NCBI GenBank assembly: GCA_902728285.1
Contig: CACVBU010001134.1
Coordinates: 1,221,731 to 1,285,730, forward strand
Direction of reading: 5' to 3'
From: Clytia hemisphaerica
Lineage: Eukaryota; Cnidaria; Hydrozoa; Leptothecata; Clytiidae
DNA: 64,000 bases
In this document: positions 23,101 through 32,714 of the stretch, in pieces
How positions within the stretch are numbered: position 1 is the stretch's first letter
How the letters are laid out: each line of letters opens with the position of its first letter
Position numbers and translations under genes: made by a program
The notes under the pieces: model-generated
Told to the model about the DNA's origin: nothing
Seen by the model: the letters and a program-made list of their open reading frames with translations, nothing else
The model's database searches: none

Positions 23101-26100
23101 CTTTATCACTTGTTCGCTGTTCTTCAAGGGTTTCATGTTTGAGTTCATCAATGTTGTGAACAATGATATTGCACTTTGTCAGGTTCAGCCATCGTACTTC
23201 TTCTTTCTCTTCTTTGATGAAGTTCTTGATCGTTACCTCTTGTTTCTTTAACTCTGTAATGCTAGCATAGGTCTGTTGTACCATAGTTACCTCTTGCTTC
23301 TTCAGTTCTTCTTTGGTAGTTTCTGCGTATGTCCTTTGTTTTTTATCTTTAGCGACATCTTCCTTATCTAAAAGTTTCTCGATTTTCTTCTCCAGCCTGT
23401 CCAATCGAGCGTTTGTAGATTTATCTCCTTGTTGCTCTCCATTATTAACCTTATCAGTATTTGTTGCCTTGTCCTTACGCACTCTTTCTGTACTTGTTTT
23501 GATCTTTTCCAGAAGAATTGGCGTGACTGTAACACATTTGGCACATTCGAAGCGCCGGCTTTTGTATTGGAGACACAGCTGTATCTGATAGGCAGGTAGC
23601 TCCGTACATGCATAATGGACAAACCTTTCGCATCTTCTACATTGTAGCACATCATTTTCCTTCACAATCTCGTTCATGAAGCAGTTGTCAGGGGTGCAGA
23701 ATCCATTATTTTGTTGAATTTCGATTTTTTTTGGTATTTCTTTAGTTTTCGCCATTTTGATGCATTTCGACGAGCACAACCATCTAGAAAAAAATTTGAC
23801 GTCAAATCAGTTCACCCGTTTCATCAGTTCAATATGTTTTTGAAAGTTCCCTCTTTTGTCCTAATTCTGCTGTATTAGCCTCCTTTTCAAAAATTTTCCA
23901 CCCAGGACATTTTTATTCCAACTCCCCCCCATCCCGGTTATTAAGTTTTGAGATTTTTTTCAACCCCCCCCCCTCCCACTTATTCCAACTCCCCCGGCTA
24001 TTAGATACCCGAGAGTAATAAATCTTGTTTTCTAGCTCATCATTAGAAGAAACTTCAACAAGTGGATATAATTTGCAGTTGGGTTATGATTCAAAGGTCA
24101 CTGCTGGGGTAGAAGGTTTGGATCTTTCATCTGATATTCCACCTCCTTTCACTATGGGATGGAGTAATTCTAAAACAATGAAAAATGCTGCATCCTCATT
24201 CTCTGAAGAACAAGGCATGGTGGCGTTTACACATGGCATGTGTATTCAATATGAAATGAAATTGAGTGCTTACTATTTACCTGAATTCATGCCACCATTT
24301 GTCATGGCTATTGGAGAGTTGCACGATGCGAGCAGTCAAAGTACAAACGAACAAGAAAATGCGTTTAAAAAGTTTGTCAATGAGTTTGGTACTCATTATA
24401 TGATACATTCACAACTTGGAGCATTATTTGCACAACAAACAACTTACTCGGGAACTGTTCGTCAAAATATGGATCACGAGGCGTTACAACAATGTAATTC
24501 AAAGCAAGCGGTAAAGATATTTGGTGTTCAAACGGCGCCAGATACGTCAAAATGCACAGATACAGCTGAAGAAACCCTAAATTCGTATTCACAAAATGAC
24601 GTTAAACAAGTCACAATAACTAAAGGTGAGAAAATTTAAGCATTACTCTAGAATTAGCATACCAGCTGACACATTTTTTGAGAGCTTTTCAAAAATATAC
24701 AACAGATCTCTATTTTCTCGAGCTAAAATTTTCATTAATTTTTGACCTTATAATTTTTGCCTAAGACCGTCTAGACTTATATTTGTCCGAAAATCACACC
24801 AAAGTGTCCAAAAAAAATTGGCACCCAAATTATTTTGATTCCCCTAGCTCTTAGCTTTCCAAAAATGTATAACAAGTGCATTGACACAATCAACTAAAAA
24901 AATCGAGTGACCTCAAAAAAAACGAACAAATTTCCCCCTACTATCAGAGGGGATTGATATTCACATATTTCTTTATGGCTGGGATTTGAATTTTTTTTAT
25001 TCAAGTCGGTAAATCCAGTGGGGATGGAAAAATAGCATAATATTTTGCAATGAGGATTGGTTTATTTGATTATTTTAATGGGAACAAAAATTGGAGCATA
25101 ATTTTCCATCGGGAAAGATATTTTGGCCAATTTCTCCAGTGGGAAGGGGTCCCAGTGGGTCTGTGAGAAGGGGGTGCATGCAATTCCACCATAATTTATC
25201 ATTAGCCAAATCAAACCAATTATCGTCATTTAACACATTAGCCTTTTTCAAATATTTAGACAAACCCTTTTCTACGTAAATTTTGCGGCACCTTTAGGAC
25301 GTTTAGATAAAACCCAACGAAAAAGCAGTTTGCGTGGTCAACGATCAAAGTTCATTCTTGCAATTAGCGTCGAGTAATATAGTAATATACCGGGTGGGTC
25401 AAAAAAAAGTATTAATTGCTAAAATAAAAAAACAAAATAAACAATCTTCCATTATAAGGAATTTGGTTGATCTATAAGTGTAAAAAATCCTAATTTAAGT
25501 CTTGGGTATGAAGTTACAAATCGAAAGAAGAATGACTTAATTAAGAAAATTAACCATATCCCTAGTAAAAACGCTAACGGAATGGATAATTCGCCAGAAA
25601 AATGAAAACACCTACGCCTCCTTCGCTTGATATAATAAGAATTTGTCTTTCCGATAAAAACTTCATTTTCTATCAACCAAAAACTGTATGAACAACGTTT
25701 ATCGATCGAACATTGTACTAGAACTTTTATAAACCCTGTTGGCTAAAGCTGTCACAGGAAAAGAGTAAAAGTAAGTAAGTTTGCATCCGCAGTCGAGGGC
25801 GACCCGAAGGCTCCCTTTTCGTATAGCTGCCTACCCGAAGGTAGGGGAGGGTGCCCCTCCTTTCCCTGGATTTCTCCACTTACCCTTGATCCGTCTCTTT
25901 AGTTGCTGGGAATCAAGCAGAGAGGCATCGAGTACCATTTTGGGAATCTTTGGTATGACCCGGCTGGGGATCTAACCCACAACCTTGCGCACCGTAGCTG
26001 GATGCTCTACCTTCATGCTACGGTCGGAAAAGAACCTAGATGTTTATTCATGAATTAACTTCTAACTTTCATTTAGGATCAAGACCTACTGATATTGCAG

Positions 26101-29100
26101 ACTGGGCGACACAAGACTTCACACCTACGCCATTAAGATACCAATTTTCACCTATTGTCAATATATTTCAAGACAATTTCATCGAAAAACGAAACATACA
26201 AAATTCAGATGGCCAGCCTGTTGATTCATTAAAACTTCGCCAATGGTTTATGCCTCTATATGACAAATATTGTGAAGTGCTCGGCTTCAAATGTTCAATG
26301 GCTAAAGGGTGCGGTTTTGACGATAATTGTCCAGTTGATACAGTATGTGAGGGTGAAGGTGAAACACATGAATGCGGTGGTAAGCATTTTTTCTCAGCTG
26401 TTTTGTTTTTAAGGGTTACTTAGACTACACAATATATTGGTGAGCAATATTCGTCAATAAAAGTTATGGACCTCAATGTACGGAGTAAACAACAGGTACT
26501 CTATTATAAAAAGGATTTTTATTTCTGTAAACAATTCCCCTATATTATATTGTTGGAATATTGCAAATTAAGCTGACAATATATTGCGGATACCCTTCAA
26601 TATATTGCCGGCGGTCAGCAATATATCATCAAAATATTGTCTGACGATATATTGTGTAGTGTATAATGTAGCCCTTTATAGAAACAGAAAAAGTGCAATC
26701 TTTTATATGTAGTCCCTTTGAAAAGCCCTGTGTCACAGACCCACTGGGACTCCATCCACACTGGAAAATTTGGCAAAAATTTGGTCTCCGGTGGGAAAAT
26801 ACCCTGGAATTTCAGCTCCACTGGGAAATTGACGATTTTTATCCCCACTGAAGAAAAAAGTTCCATCGGGGCTGTGAGACAGGTGTGTTTTTGCCAAACG
26901 TCATCAAAGTTATCCAGTATGTAATTATAAGTCGGAAAAAAATGAAGAATTCAATCCAATCTGACGTAAAAAATAAAGTTTAGGGTGATTCTTGTATGTT
27001 TTTTTTTTTGTCTTCAGAATGGGGAGAATGGGGCTCATGGGCTTGTAGTGATTGTGGTGTTTCATTGCAAAAGAAAAGAACACGCGAATGTACAGGGTGC
27101 AAAGGAGACGAAGAACAAATCAAATACTCTGAAGATCCAACAGATTGCTGTAGTAAGCATAATTCAGCTTTTAAAGTTTTTAAAATGGCTCTACGTCTAA
27201 ATGTGGTTTAAAAAGAGTATTTTCCGAGGGAGTCTTCAGGAGTCCGACAGCTTTCTAGTCCGACAGAAAATTCCGACAATGCAACCGAAGGTTGTGCCAG
27301 TTTTTCAAAATAAATTGCCGCCATTTTTTCCTGACTACTATTTTAATGAAAAAGACACAGCACATTTTTGGCAACATCTAATTGTAGAACGTTTTTGTAA
27401 GACTCAAATAAGCTCATAAATGCTATGCTGATTGTCATGAATATTTTACATCACTTTCCTAGTTTAAAAATGTCAAAAGGTTTCTGACCCCCCTGAAAAG
27501 TATTTTTGAAAATTATTTCAATTCATTCTGTAAACTCAAGAAATATTAGGAATAAATCAGCTGCACTGGAAAGTCAGCCCAAAAGGGGCCCAAAAGGCTT
27601 AGAATGATTAACCCTATTAGCCCCAGGGGGTAGAATCTACCACGCTGGAGTTCTTTTGTTTATATCTCGGAGAAAAATTTTTCAAACGACTTGAAACTTT
27701 CTGACTTTTAATAAAATCTTATTAAGAGTACTTGTACAAAATTTTAGGGTCATAGGTTGTCCAGATCAGGTTTTATGACTTTATTGTGAAACTTGACATA
27801 AAACCCAGCTAAAATCATTAAAACTCAAAATTTTAAAGTGCTGATAACTTCTAAACTATTTATTCAATCATTTTCAAATTTTGACACGTGATAGGCATTG
27901 ATAATACAAATTTAAAAAATCTAAAGAAAGTTTTTGAAAATGATGACGTCATTATGACGTCATCAAATTTTGAAAATGTTACTCATCTTCAGCATAGATT
28001 TTAAGAAAAAATCTTCATTGAAATTGCAAAACCGGCAATTATGTTAAAGAACAGTCTTTTACCTTTCAGAATCTTCAAACAGAATCGAAATATCTTTATT
28101 GGTTCGACTGTAATAGACATTTTTGTAAACCATATATTTGGGCTTTTTTCCGACAGGTGGAAATTTTGTGATGACGTCATCAGTCATCAGTTTTTGAATG
28201 ACGTTATCAATTTTTTTATTCTTCCTGGAAAATTGTATCATGGTGGAGAACATCTGTACCAAATTTCATGGCCATAGCTCTTCTAGATCGAAAATAATCG
28301 AGGGTGGTAGATTCTAAAAAAGCTTGGGGCTAATAGGGTTACGAAGTACAAATAAAAATCTGAGTGCATCTTTTTTGCTTGGAACATTCAGACGAAAACT
28401 GAGCACAGTGGAATCCTGTCTTCAAGGAAATTTTATTCCCGAAAGATATAGTCCAAAGTTTATCACTGAACTTGAAATAAAATCGAAAAAAAACAAAAAA
28501 AGAGCCTGTTTTCAAGTCAACCAGGGCAAGGTTTTAAGCTGCATTATTCGACTGAATGAATATTTTTTTGAAACTTTTTTCTCGCATTTATGACGTTCTA
28601 AGATTAAAAGATTTATGATATGAAAATGAAGATTATAGCATTATTCTACAAGAAGTTAATTTTTTTCTTCTTCATTTTTCATCTTTGTTTTACCATATTC
28701 TTTGAATATCTTTTTTGATAATATCCCACTCCGAAACATCTTTTTGACAATTTCAATTTATGGAAGTGTATTTCTCAGGTCTATTGACCTCTATGAAACA
28801 ATCTTTTATCTTTACAATTTAGATAGATGATAGAGTTTTTACAGATAGGCCCACACTGGCGTGGGCCTCTAACCCCTAACTCTTCTCTATAATCATGTTG
28901 TTTTCGTCGTAAATTTCTTTAAATAGAGTTTAGTCTACCTCTCACTTTCCATATATGACTCTTGTCTTTTTCTTTTTATGTTTTTTTCTTTTGCTTTCTG
29001 ATGCCATTGTTTTATTATATCGCGTTCTTTCCTTGAAAAATCGTCTGATACTCTGAAATCATCTTTATCTAACGTAGCGTATTTTGGTTTGTTACATTGG

Positions 29101-29746
29101 GCTTTTCCAGAAATAGTCCTCAACCAAAATATACTCAACCCCTTCGTCGGGGGGGTTGAGTATATTTTAAAAAGTGAATATCCAGGGGTCCTTTACTAAT
29201 AAAGTGGGATATCCAGGGGGTTCGATACTTCGAAAAATCGATATCCTCAACAGTGGGGGTAGATTTTTTTTCTGGAAAAGCCCATTTACAAAGCGCATAT
29301 AAATGATATTTTCCTTTACAGACGTTCTACACAAAGTGTATGTCCGAGTTTCATTGTACGAAAATGCTGATGCTGGTAGTAAATATGAACCCTACGGTGA
29401 TATGAAGATCTCAATCGGTGATCGGTCGGAAAATCAAAATAAACCAGCCTGGCATGTCGCAAGAGATCATTGTCCAAGCTATAAGTTAAGCACTTGGTAT
29501 CGTGGACCAGATAAATATATTGAATTTTATGAACACTTTGATTTCCTTAAATCAGATGGTAGTATCTTCAAGTTACATGGACATGCTTGGGAGGCTGATA
29601 GTAATCCTGATGATCTGATTGCAAAGTTTGATGGTTTTCAAGATGATGTGAAAAAATATCTTGATTATGATTGGATCCACTTCAATGGTAAACATGGCAA
29701 TGGTAATGAAGAAGGTGAAGTAAAAATCAAATTCTATAAAGTTTGA
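19968..29746 (+). CDS. secreted MACPF-TSP1 protein (perforin-like pore-former), six coding exons
   Basis: Coding exons are 19968-20163, 22034-22202, 24036-24625, 26077-26379, 27018-27152 and 29322-29746. All introns are GT/AG, all phases join, and the total is 605 codons plus TGA. Residues 1 to about 24 look like a signal peptide (hydrophobic AAYIFVFFMVNIVLS). The MACPF domain spans about residues 50-370, with the signature FGTHY at 239-243. A six-cysteine EGF-like module follows (about 376-418), then a TSP1-like module (W421, W424, W427), then a C-terminal domain of about 140 residues that I cannot assign. Known MACPF proteins insert as oligomers into target membranes and act in immunity, venom or development; which applies here is unknown. 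The start at 19968 is chosen because an in-frame ATG at 19890 precedes an intron acceptor and would bury the signal peptide. No stop or frameshift was seen. Confidence 0.9.
20196..20447. mobile_element. MITE, CACAGACCCACTGGG family
   Basis: Left CACCCCCGTGTCGCAGACCC pairs with right GTGAAACAGGGGTGT. Internal CACTGGGAAATT and CCCCACTG motifs recur in the relatives at 24944, 26724, 40200 and 54478. It starts about 30 bases after the exon 1 donor. Confidence 0.7.
20448..21242. other. intron 1 sequence, nothing recognised
   Basis: No exon-like frame or repeat was identified. Confidence 0.35.
21243..21836. mobile_element. G/C-tract MITE related to the hAT-like elements
   Basis: It contains GACCCTTAGAGAGAC repeats and ends GTGCCCCCCCCCCC; the left side has GATGGGGGGGATACTAGGG. 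It resembles 54897-55255 and 55871-56229 in inverted form. It is interrupted by another MITE. The exact TSD is not clear. Confidence 0.6.
21354..21620. mobile_element. MITE with GGCCGT-CACATAGTACGTACG ends, nested
   Basis: GGCCGTCCACATAGTACGTA (21356) faces TACGTACTATGTGTACGGCC (ending about 21618). It is nested in the element 21243-21836, apparently at TAG/TAG, which suggests a 3-bp duplication as in PIF/Harbinger-type elements. Confidence 0.65.
22034..22202 (+). CDS. MACPF gene coding exon 2
   Basis: Enters at TTTTTCCTTAG and leaves at AG/GTATGC. It encodes residues 66-121, the early MACPF strands, including the GNQIFAPTKY segment. Confidence 0.85.
22604..23800 (-). mobile_element. half-LINE: ORF1-only non-LTR element
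   Basis: On the minus strand an intact ORF1 is followed within about 80 bases by a short hairpin (GAGGTCGATAGACCT, about 22637-22651) and a TTTA-type tail (22604-22618). No endonuclease or RT is present. A second, truncated copy with the same ORF1 end and the same hairpin lies at 28755-29097, so this is a recurrent structure and not a one-off deletion. It must rely on a full LINE for movement. Confidence 0.8.
22709..23779 (-). CDS. intact LINE ORF1 protein: PHD-like finger, coiled coil, RNA-binding-like domain
   Basis: 356 codons without interruption. Residues about 30-85 form a cysteine/histidine finger (DNCF, LQCRRCERFVHYACTELP, FECAKC), a PHD-like C4HC3 pattern. Residues about 110-195 are charged and likely coiled coil, with a duplicated YA-S/E-IT-ELKKQEVT segment. 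Residues about 200-340 match the LINE ORF1 RNA-binding region (CNIIVHNIDEL, RWRPLKVVLRSEEEKRQIL, VTDDFSKKERETIKEWHRNA). ORF1 proteins bind element RNA and form ribonucleoprotein particles. The start at 23779 could instead be an internal ATG a few codons later. It lies antisense inside intron 2 of the MACPF gene. Confidence 0.85.
   Translation of the reverse strand: MCSSKCIKMAKTKEIPKKIEIQQNNGFCTPDNCFMNEIVKENDVLQCRRCERFVHYACTELPAYQIQLCLQYKSRRFECAKCVTVTPILLEKIKTSTERVRKDKATNTDKVNNGEQQGDKSTNARLDRLEKKIEKLLDKEDVAKDKKQRTYAETTKEELKKQEVTMVQQTYASITELKKQEVTIKNFIKEEKEEVRWLNLTKCNIIVHNIDELKHETLEEQRTSDKDYVEEFVSNQMGLKVNIVSAERTERIGARKDEMFRTKRWRPLKVVLRSEEEKRQILASVHKLKKIVTDLRVTDDFSKKERETIKEWHRNAKAKTKLQKDGSQIKVRGSPRTRLYFKKICCDLRVTENEIL
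24036..24625 (+). CDS. MACPF gene coding exon 3 (MACPF core)
   Basis: The largest MACPF exon, residues 122-318, from acceptor TTGTTTTCTAG to donor AAAG/GTGAGA. It contains the family signature ENAFKKFVNEFGTHYM at 24352-24402, a glycine-bearing bend region, and flanking helical regions of the type that become membrane-spanning hairpins in known members. Confidence 0.9.
24944..25178. mobile_element. MITE, CACAGACCCACTGGG family
   Basis: The right end CCCAGTGGGTCTGTGAGAAG is the reverse of the family terminus; the left is a worn CCCCTACTATCAGAGGGG. Internal GATATTTTGGCCAATTTCTC matches 54.6 and 40.3 kb. It lies in intron 3 of the MACPF gene. Confidence 0.7.
25786..26034 (-). mobile_element. tRNA-derived SINE, copy 1
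   Basis: On the minus strand the head reads TAGCATGAAGGTAGAGCATC, then GGTGCGCAAGGTTGTGGG and TTAGATCCC, which matches a tRNA A box and a diverged B box. The body has AATGGTACTCGATGCCTCTC, GGTAAGTGGAGAAATCCAGG and CACCCTCCCCTACC. Head and body are shared in the same order with 45165-45400. It lies in intron 3, just upstream of exon 4. Confidence 0.8.
26077..26379 (+). CDS. MACPF gene coding exon 4 (MACPF end, EGF-like module)
   Basis: Residues 319-419, from ATTTAG/GATC to GGTG/GTAAGC. It starts with GSRPTDIADW, a usual late MACPF segment, and ends in a six-cysteine stretch (C-x6-C-x5-C-x5-C-x5-C-x8-C, from KYCEVLGFKC on), comparable in place to the EGF-like module of perforins. Confidence 0.85.
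26424..26660. mobile_element. MITE with ACTACACAATATATTG ends
   Basis: ACTACACAATATATTGG faces GATATATTGTGTAGT; the interior holds five or more further AATATATTG or ATATTG motifs. It starts about 45 bases after the exon 4 donor. Confidence 0.7.
26724..26888. mobile_element. MITE, CACAGACCCACTGGG family
   Basis: GTGTCACAGACCCACTGGGA on the left, GGGGCTGTGAGACAGGTGTG on the right, with TCCACTGGGAAATTGACGAT inside. It is the clearest short copy of the family, in intron 4 of the MACPF gene. Confidence 0.75.
27018..27152 (+). CDS. MACPF gene coding exon 5 (TSP1 module)
   Basis: Residues 420-464, an exon of 135 bases with phase 1 at both ends, the usual arrangement for a shuffled TSP1 exon. It has W-x2-W-x2-W followed by CSDCG and KKRTREC, then CTGC and a terminal CC pair. 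Confidence 0.85.
27608..28341. mobile_element. piggyBac-type MITE, opposite orientation to 16.7 kb
   Basis: TTAA at 27608 followed by CCCTATTAGCCCCAGGGGG; the right end GGGGCTAATAGGG is followed by TTAC, one base off TTAA. The interior is colinear in reverse with 16674-17383. The ORFs on both strands within it are incidental. It lies in intron 5 of the MACPF gene. Confidence 0.85.
28755..29097 (-). mobile_element. truncated half-LINE copy (ORF1 end plus 3' end)
   Basis: The minus-strand frame reads DDFRVSDDFSRKERDIIKQW and QKAKEKN, parallel to VTDDFSKKERETIKEWHRNA of the intact ORF1. It is followed by a GGCCCACGCCAGTGTGGGCC hairpin and then CATAGAGGTCAATAGACCTG, the same 3' hairpin as at 22.64 kb. 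No endonuclease or RT lies between. Its 5' side is cut by the MITE starting at 29098. Confidence 0.8.
29098..29284. mobile_element. MITE with GGGCTTTTCCAGAAA ends
   Basis: GGGCTTTTCCAGAAA faces TTTCTGGAAAAGCCC. Inside are AATATCCAGGGG and GATATCCAGGGGG motifs, found again in reverse at 35110-35336. Its right end is 38 bases before coding exon 6. Confidence 0.75.
29322..29746 (+). CDS. MACPF gene coding exon 6 (C-terminal domain)
   Basis: Residues 465-605 and the stop, after TTTCCTTTACAG. The domain is rich in aromatic and charged residues (VYVRVSLYENADAG, DKYIEFYEHFDF, IHFNGKHGNGNEEGEVKIKF) with alternating patterns that suggest beta strands. The position corresponds to the C2 domain of perforin, but I cannot show homology. 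Confidence 0.85.
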
Positions 29747-29982
29747 ATTTGACAAAACTTTAAAAGAAGGAAATTAATCATTTGATAAAGAATTTCATTT
29801 TTTCCAGGCTATAAATTTAAAGTTTCATATTGGTCACATTTTTATTATTACCTGACCAGACATCGGTTTACTGTTATGTAATATTTTATATTATAACATA
29901 TATTTGTATGGCCTTTCATTAGATTATTGAGATTTATTAACTGGAGGTGAGTGATGTTCAATAACATTTACCAAGTAGAGTT

Positions 29983-29988
29983 AATAAA
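29983..29988 (+). terminator. candidate polyadenylation signal of the MACPF gene
   Basis: AATAAA, about 240 bases after the stop codon. It is a common hexamer in AT-rich DNA, so the assignment is weak. Confidence 0.4.
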
Positions 29989-29989
29989 T

Positions 29990-30538
29990 CCAATATCTAA
30001 GGAAAGTTGACATGCAATATATGTTTTATTATATACCAAGAATCATTTCATCTACATTTCCAACAAAAGCTAATCAATCACAAGCGTTTTAGACTATATT
30101 TTAATTGAGAAACTAAAGCACAAATAATTTTCCAAAACTATCAGAAGCAACTCCATTGCTGGCGTGGTACTCAAGCGTGCAATAATTACCGTATCATTGC
30201 ACAGTCATGGGCAATATGGAGATTTATTTTAGATGAAAAAAGCTTACTGGTATATAATAAAAGTTCATATTTAATTTTTTTTGTTTATCCCATACTATTA
30301 ATTTTGTTAGTTTATTCAAAAGCAAGTTAAAATTACAAACATTTCTTCTGAGTTTAACCAAATTATTTTAAAGACATTTTCGTTATCTTTCTTGTTTATC
30401 AATTTCAATTTTCGATGAAAGAATTTTAATTGTCATTAAATTTGTGAAAACTTCGACTTTATTATTCATAGAATTATATTTCTGACTATAAAGGTAGCAG
30501 TGAGTATCCTTTCACTTTTCTAAATCTTATACTTTTGA
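29990..30538. other. intergenic, nothing recognised
   Basis: Very AT-rich, with no coding or repeat pattern. Confidence 0.35.
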
Positions 30539-30800
30539 GCCGGCTTCATGGTAAATAACAAGTCAAAAGCGCGGTTCAGGCAACCCCTGGACCGTGCAGT
30601 CTCCCCTAGAGATAATACCCCTGGGAGGGTCTCGCTCCATCAATCGGATACTACTCGACAGTGTCTTGTAGAAGGTGTCGATGATAAAAGTGTTCCAAAC
30701 ACAAGGGCAATAGCCCGACAGAAGTTTCGGTTATACGGGTTGGCTCTATATGATTATAACGTTGAAACGAAGAACAGCACTGTTGATATCACCAACTAGT
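30539..30800 (+). other. GC-richer block of unknown nature
   Basis: About 260 bases with markedly higher GC than the surroundings and an 83-codon frame (30548-30799). The text resembles a repeat or structured RNA (GGTTCAGGCAACCCCTGGAC, CCCCTGGGAGGGTCTCG) more than protein. I do not recognise it and see no second copy in the window. Confidence 0.3.
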
Positions 30801-30896
30801 TCAATATTAAAGTCGCCAAAGAATGATAAAATTAGTTCGTTTGTCATTTATAAAGCTACCTTAAGAAAATAAATTTTTCCCATTCGCCGAAATCAA

Positions 30897-31059
30897 TAGA
30901 CGATATCGGCTTAACGTGAAAACTCAGATTTGATCCCCGAATATTGCCCACAATGCTTTGTGCGGATAAAATTTAACATTGAACTTTTTTCAGCGCAAAA
31001 CATTGTGGGCAATATTCGGGGATCAAATCTGAGTTTTCACGTTAAGCCGATATCGTCTA
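30897..31059. mobile_element. foldback element, TAGACGATATCGG ends
   Basis: Arms of about 68 bp (TAGACGATATCGGCTTAACG ... AATATTGCCCACAATG) are near-perfect reverse complements around a loop of about 30 bases. Its end and CCACAATGC core match the foldback at 18051-18230 in layout. Confidence 0.85.
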
Positions 31060-31764
31060 TTCTCGCCGAATTTAGAAACTTTATTAAATCGCAAAAATAA
31101 ATTCCGCAAAATTGCAACAAAATTGGCGAACGGGCTCATTCACCAAAATTTCTTCTCCTAAGGTGTAATAATTTGATCAAATTTGTCCAAAAATGTGACT
31201 TTATCTCTTGGAGGTTGATACAGACATGACACTAGTATCTTTTACGATTTAACTGTACATTCAAGCCAAGATATTTCAAGGTCGTTTAAAAATGTTTCCA
31301 TACTCAATGCCATTGAGAATTCCTTAATGGTAAATCAATACTCCACCCCAACCAGAAGAAAAAGATAAACATTCACGTGCTTTCTACCGACAGCTCTCCG
31401 ACATAGGATATGCAGCATCCACACATCATCATGTGATGACCATTCCTGGATGTCGTTTCGGTAGGAGCCGAACGAACACGACGAACAATAATGGCGGAGC
31501 CCCCTTTGAGGTCTTATTGGTAGGTTGTGCTTCAACTGCGTGCTGTGGTGTGTAGATCGGAATTTATGTGTCTTGACAGAGAATTTTTTATTCTTTTTGC
31601 AATTATTCTAAGTCTCGTTTAGATAATGAGTTTTGAGGGTTTTACTTTATTTCAAAAATTTGTCCGCTTTTTTTGGGACACACTGTATGAACCTCTAACG
31701 AAAGACGTTGATGACCAAATCAACAGTTTTTATTCTCCAAGCAAACGCGCTCAAATTGTTTAAT
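31060..31764. other. intergenic, nothing recognised
   Basis: Contains GGGACACACTGTA near 31677, a possible worn mariner end, with no partner found. Confidence 0.35.
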
Positions 31765-32128
31765 CACGCTTTTTTTTATAAGAATAGTGTACTTTGGATG
31801 AGGGTCAAGTATTCTTAAGAAAGTGCCAAAATTTAGGGTGAAATATTTTTAACGTATTCTTACTTTTTTACAAACATGAGAAATGATCAATTTGAGATTT
31901 TTGGACTTTTGAGTGAACATTTGGGTTAAAATTATATTTCTGCCTCAAAGTTTAAATTCAAGTCTAACAAAGGAAGCAGTTTTTTTCTGTTAACCAAATA
32001 CAAAATGACTGTATTCTTATCAAATTCTGTGAAATTCACCCTAGAGGGTATGTTTAGGGTGTTCTTACGATTTGGCCAATTTTTACCCTGATATTCTTAT
32101 AGAAGATATTCTTATTAAAAAAAGCGTG
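31765..32128. mobile_element. MITE, CACG-T(n)-ATAAGAAC family
   Basis: CACGCTTTTTTTTATAAGAA faces TTCTTATTAAAAAAAGCGTG. The interior has several ATTCTTA/GTTCTTA motifs. Confidence 0.75.
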
Positions 32129-32714
32129 CATTGCTCTTTGTAACGAGATAACGCCTCAAACTTTTAAGATTTTGTCCCCATTTTGTCTTGGGGGACACCT
32201 ATCCCAACAATTAGGGATGCAAAAGAGTGAAGCTAAGTTTTCCTCGTAAAGCAATCTTGTACCCAGAGCCGCACTTGCACCGCTTTTCTATTTTACTGAT
32301 CGACATTGGTACTCACCTTTTGTGAACGCTATCAGAATTATAAAACAGCTAGCTTTAAAAGAAAATGGCTTTGAGTTCACCCATATGGGTAATAGTGGTG
32401 GGTCATGAGACGATTTTATACAGAAGTAGACAAAATTTCCAAACCCCCTTTCATGAGATACAAAGCGTCTATCAAAATACAGGGGTCATATCGAGTAAAA
32501 AAAGTCTCATTTTTTGCATTAACACCTCATAGTCAAGTGATTGCAAGTCAAAACATTGTAAAAAATGACATGTTCTGTAAAATGACACGGAATATGTCAA
32601 TCAGCGCCTAATAATCTACTTATCAAAAATATACGCCTTCTTTTAGTTTTGATTTTGTAACATTTTTCGTTCCTCTAGAGCACCTTATCTTGATTTAATT
32701 GGGTAATATCCGTG
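32129..32714. other. intergenic, nothing recognised
   Basis: No supported feature. Confidence 0.3.

Larger units (their letters stand above)
22493..24018. mobile_element. DNA element with CTCTCGGGTA ends hosting a half-LINE
   Basis: TACTCTCGGGTACCTAATAG (22493) faces CTATTAGATACCCGAGAGTA (ending 24018). Just inside each end are C-rich tracts with TTATTCCA and TTAATTTTTG motifs. The centre is occupied by the ORF1-only LINE, so the LINE landed in this element or its remains. The right end lies 17 bases before coding exon 3. Confidence 0.75.

Noticed and set aside
23313..23588. 91-codon plus frame
   Set aside because: It is antisense to the open LINE ORF1 and has no motif.
25786..26034. Possible tRNA gene on the minus strand
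   Set aside because: The tRNA-like head lacks a full cloverleaf, is joined to a SINE body, and recurs at 45.2 kb with the same body.
28041..28277. ORFs on both strands near 28.1 kb
   Set aside because: They lie inside the piggyBac-type MITE; a matching frame in the 16.7-kb copy is not kept open.
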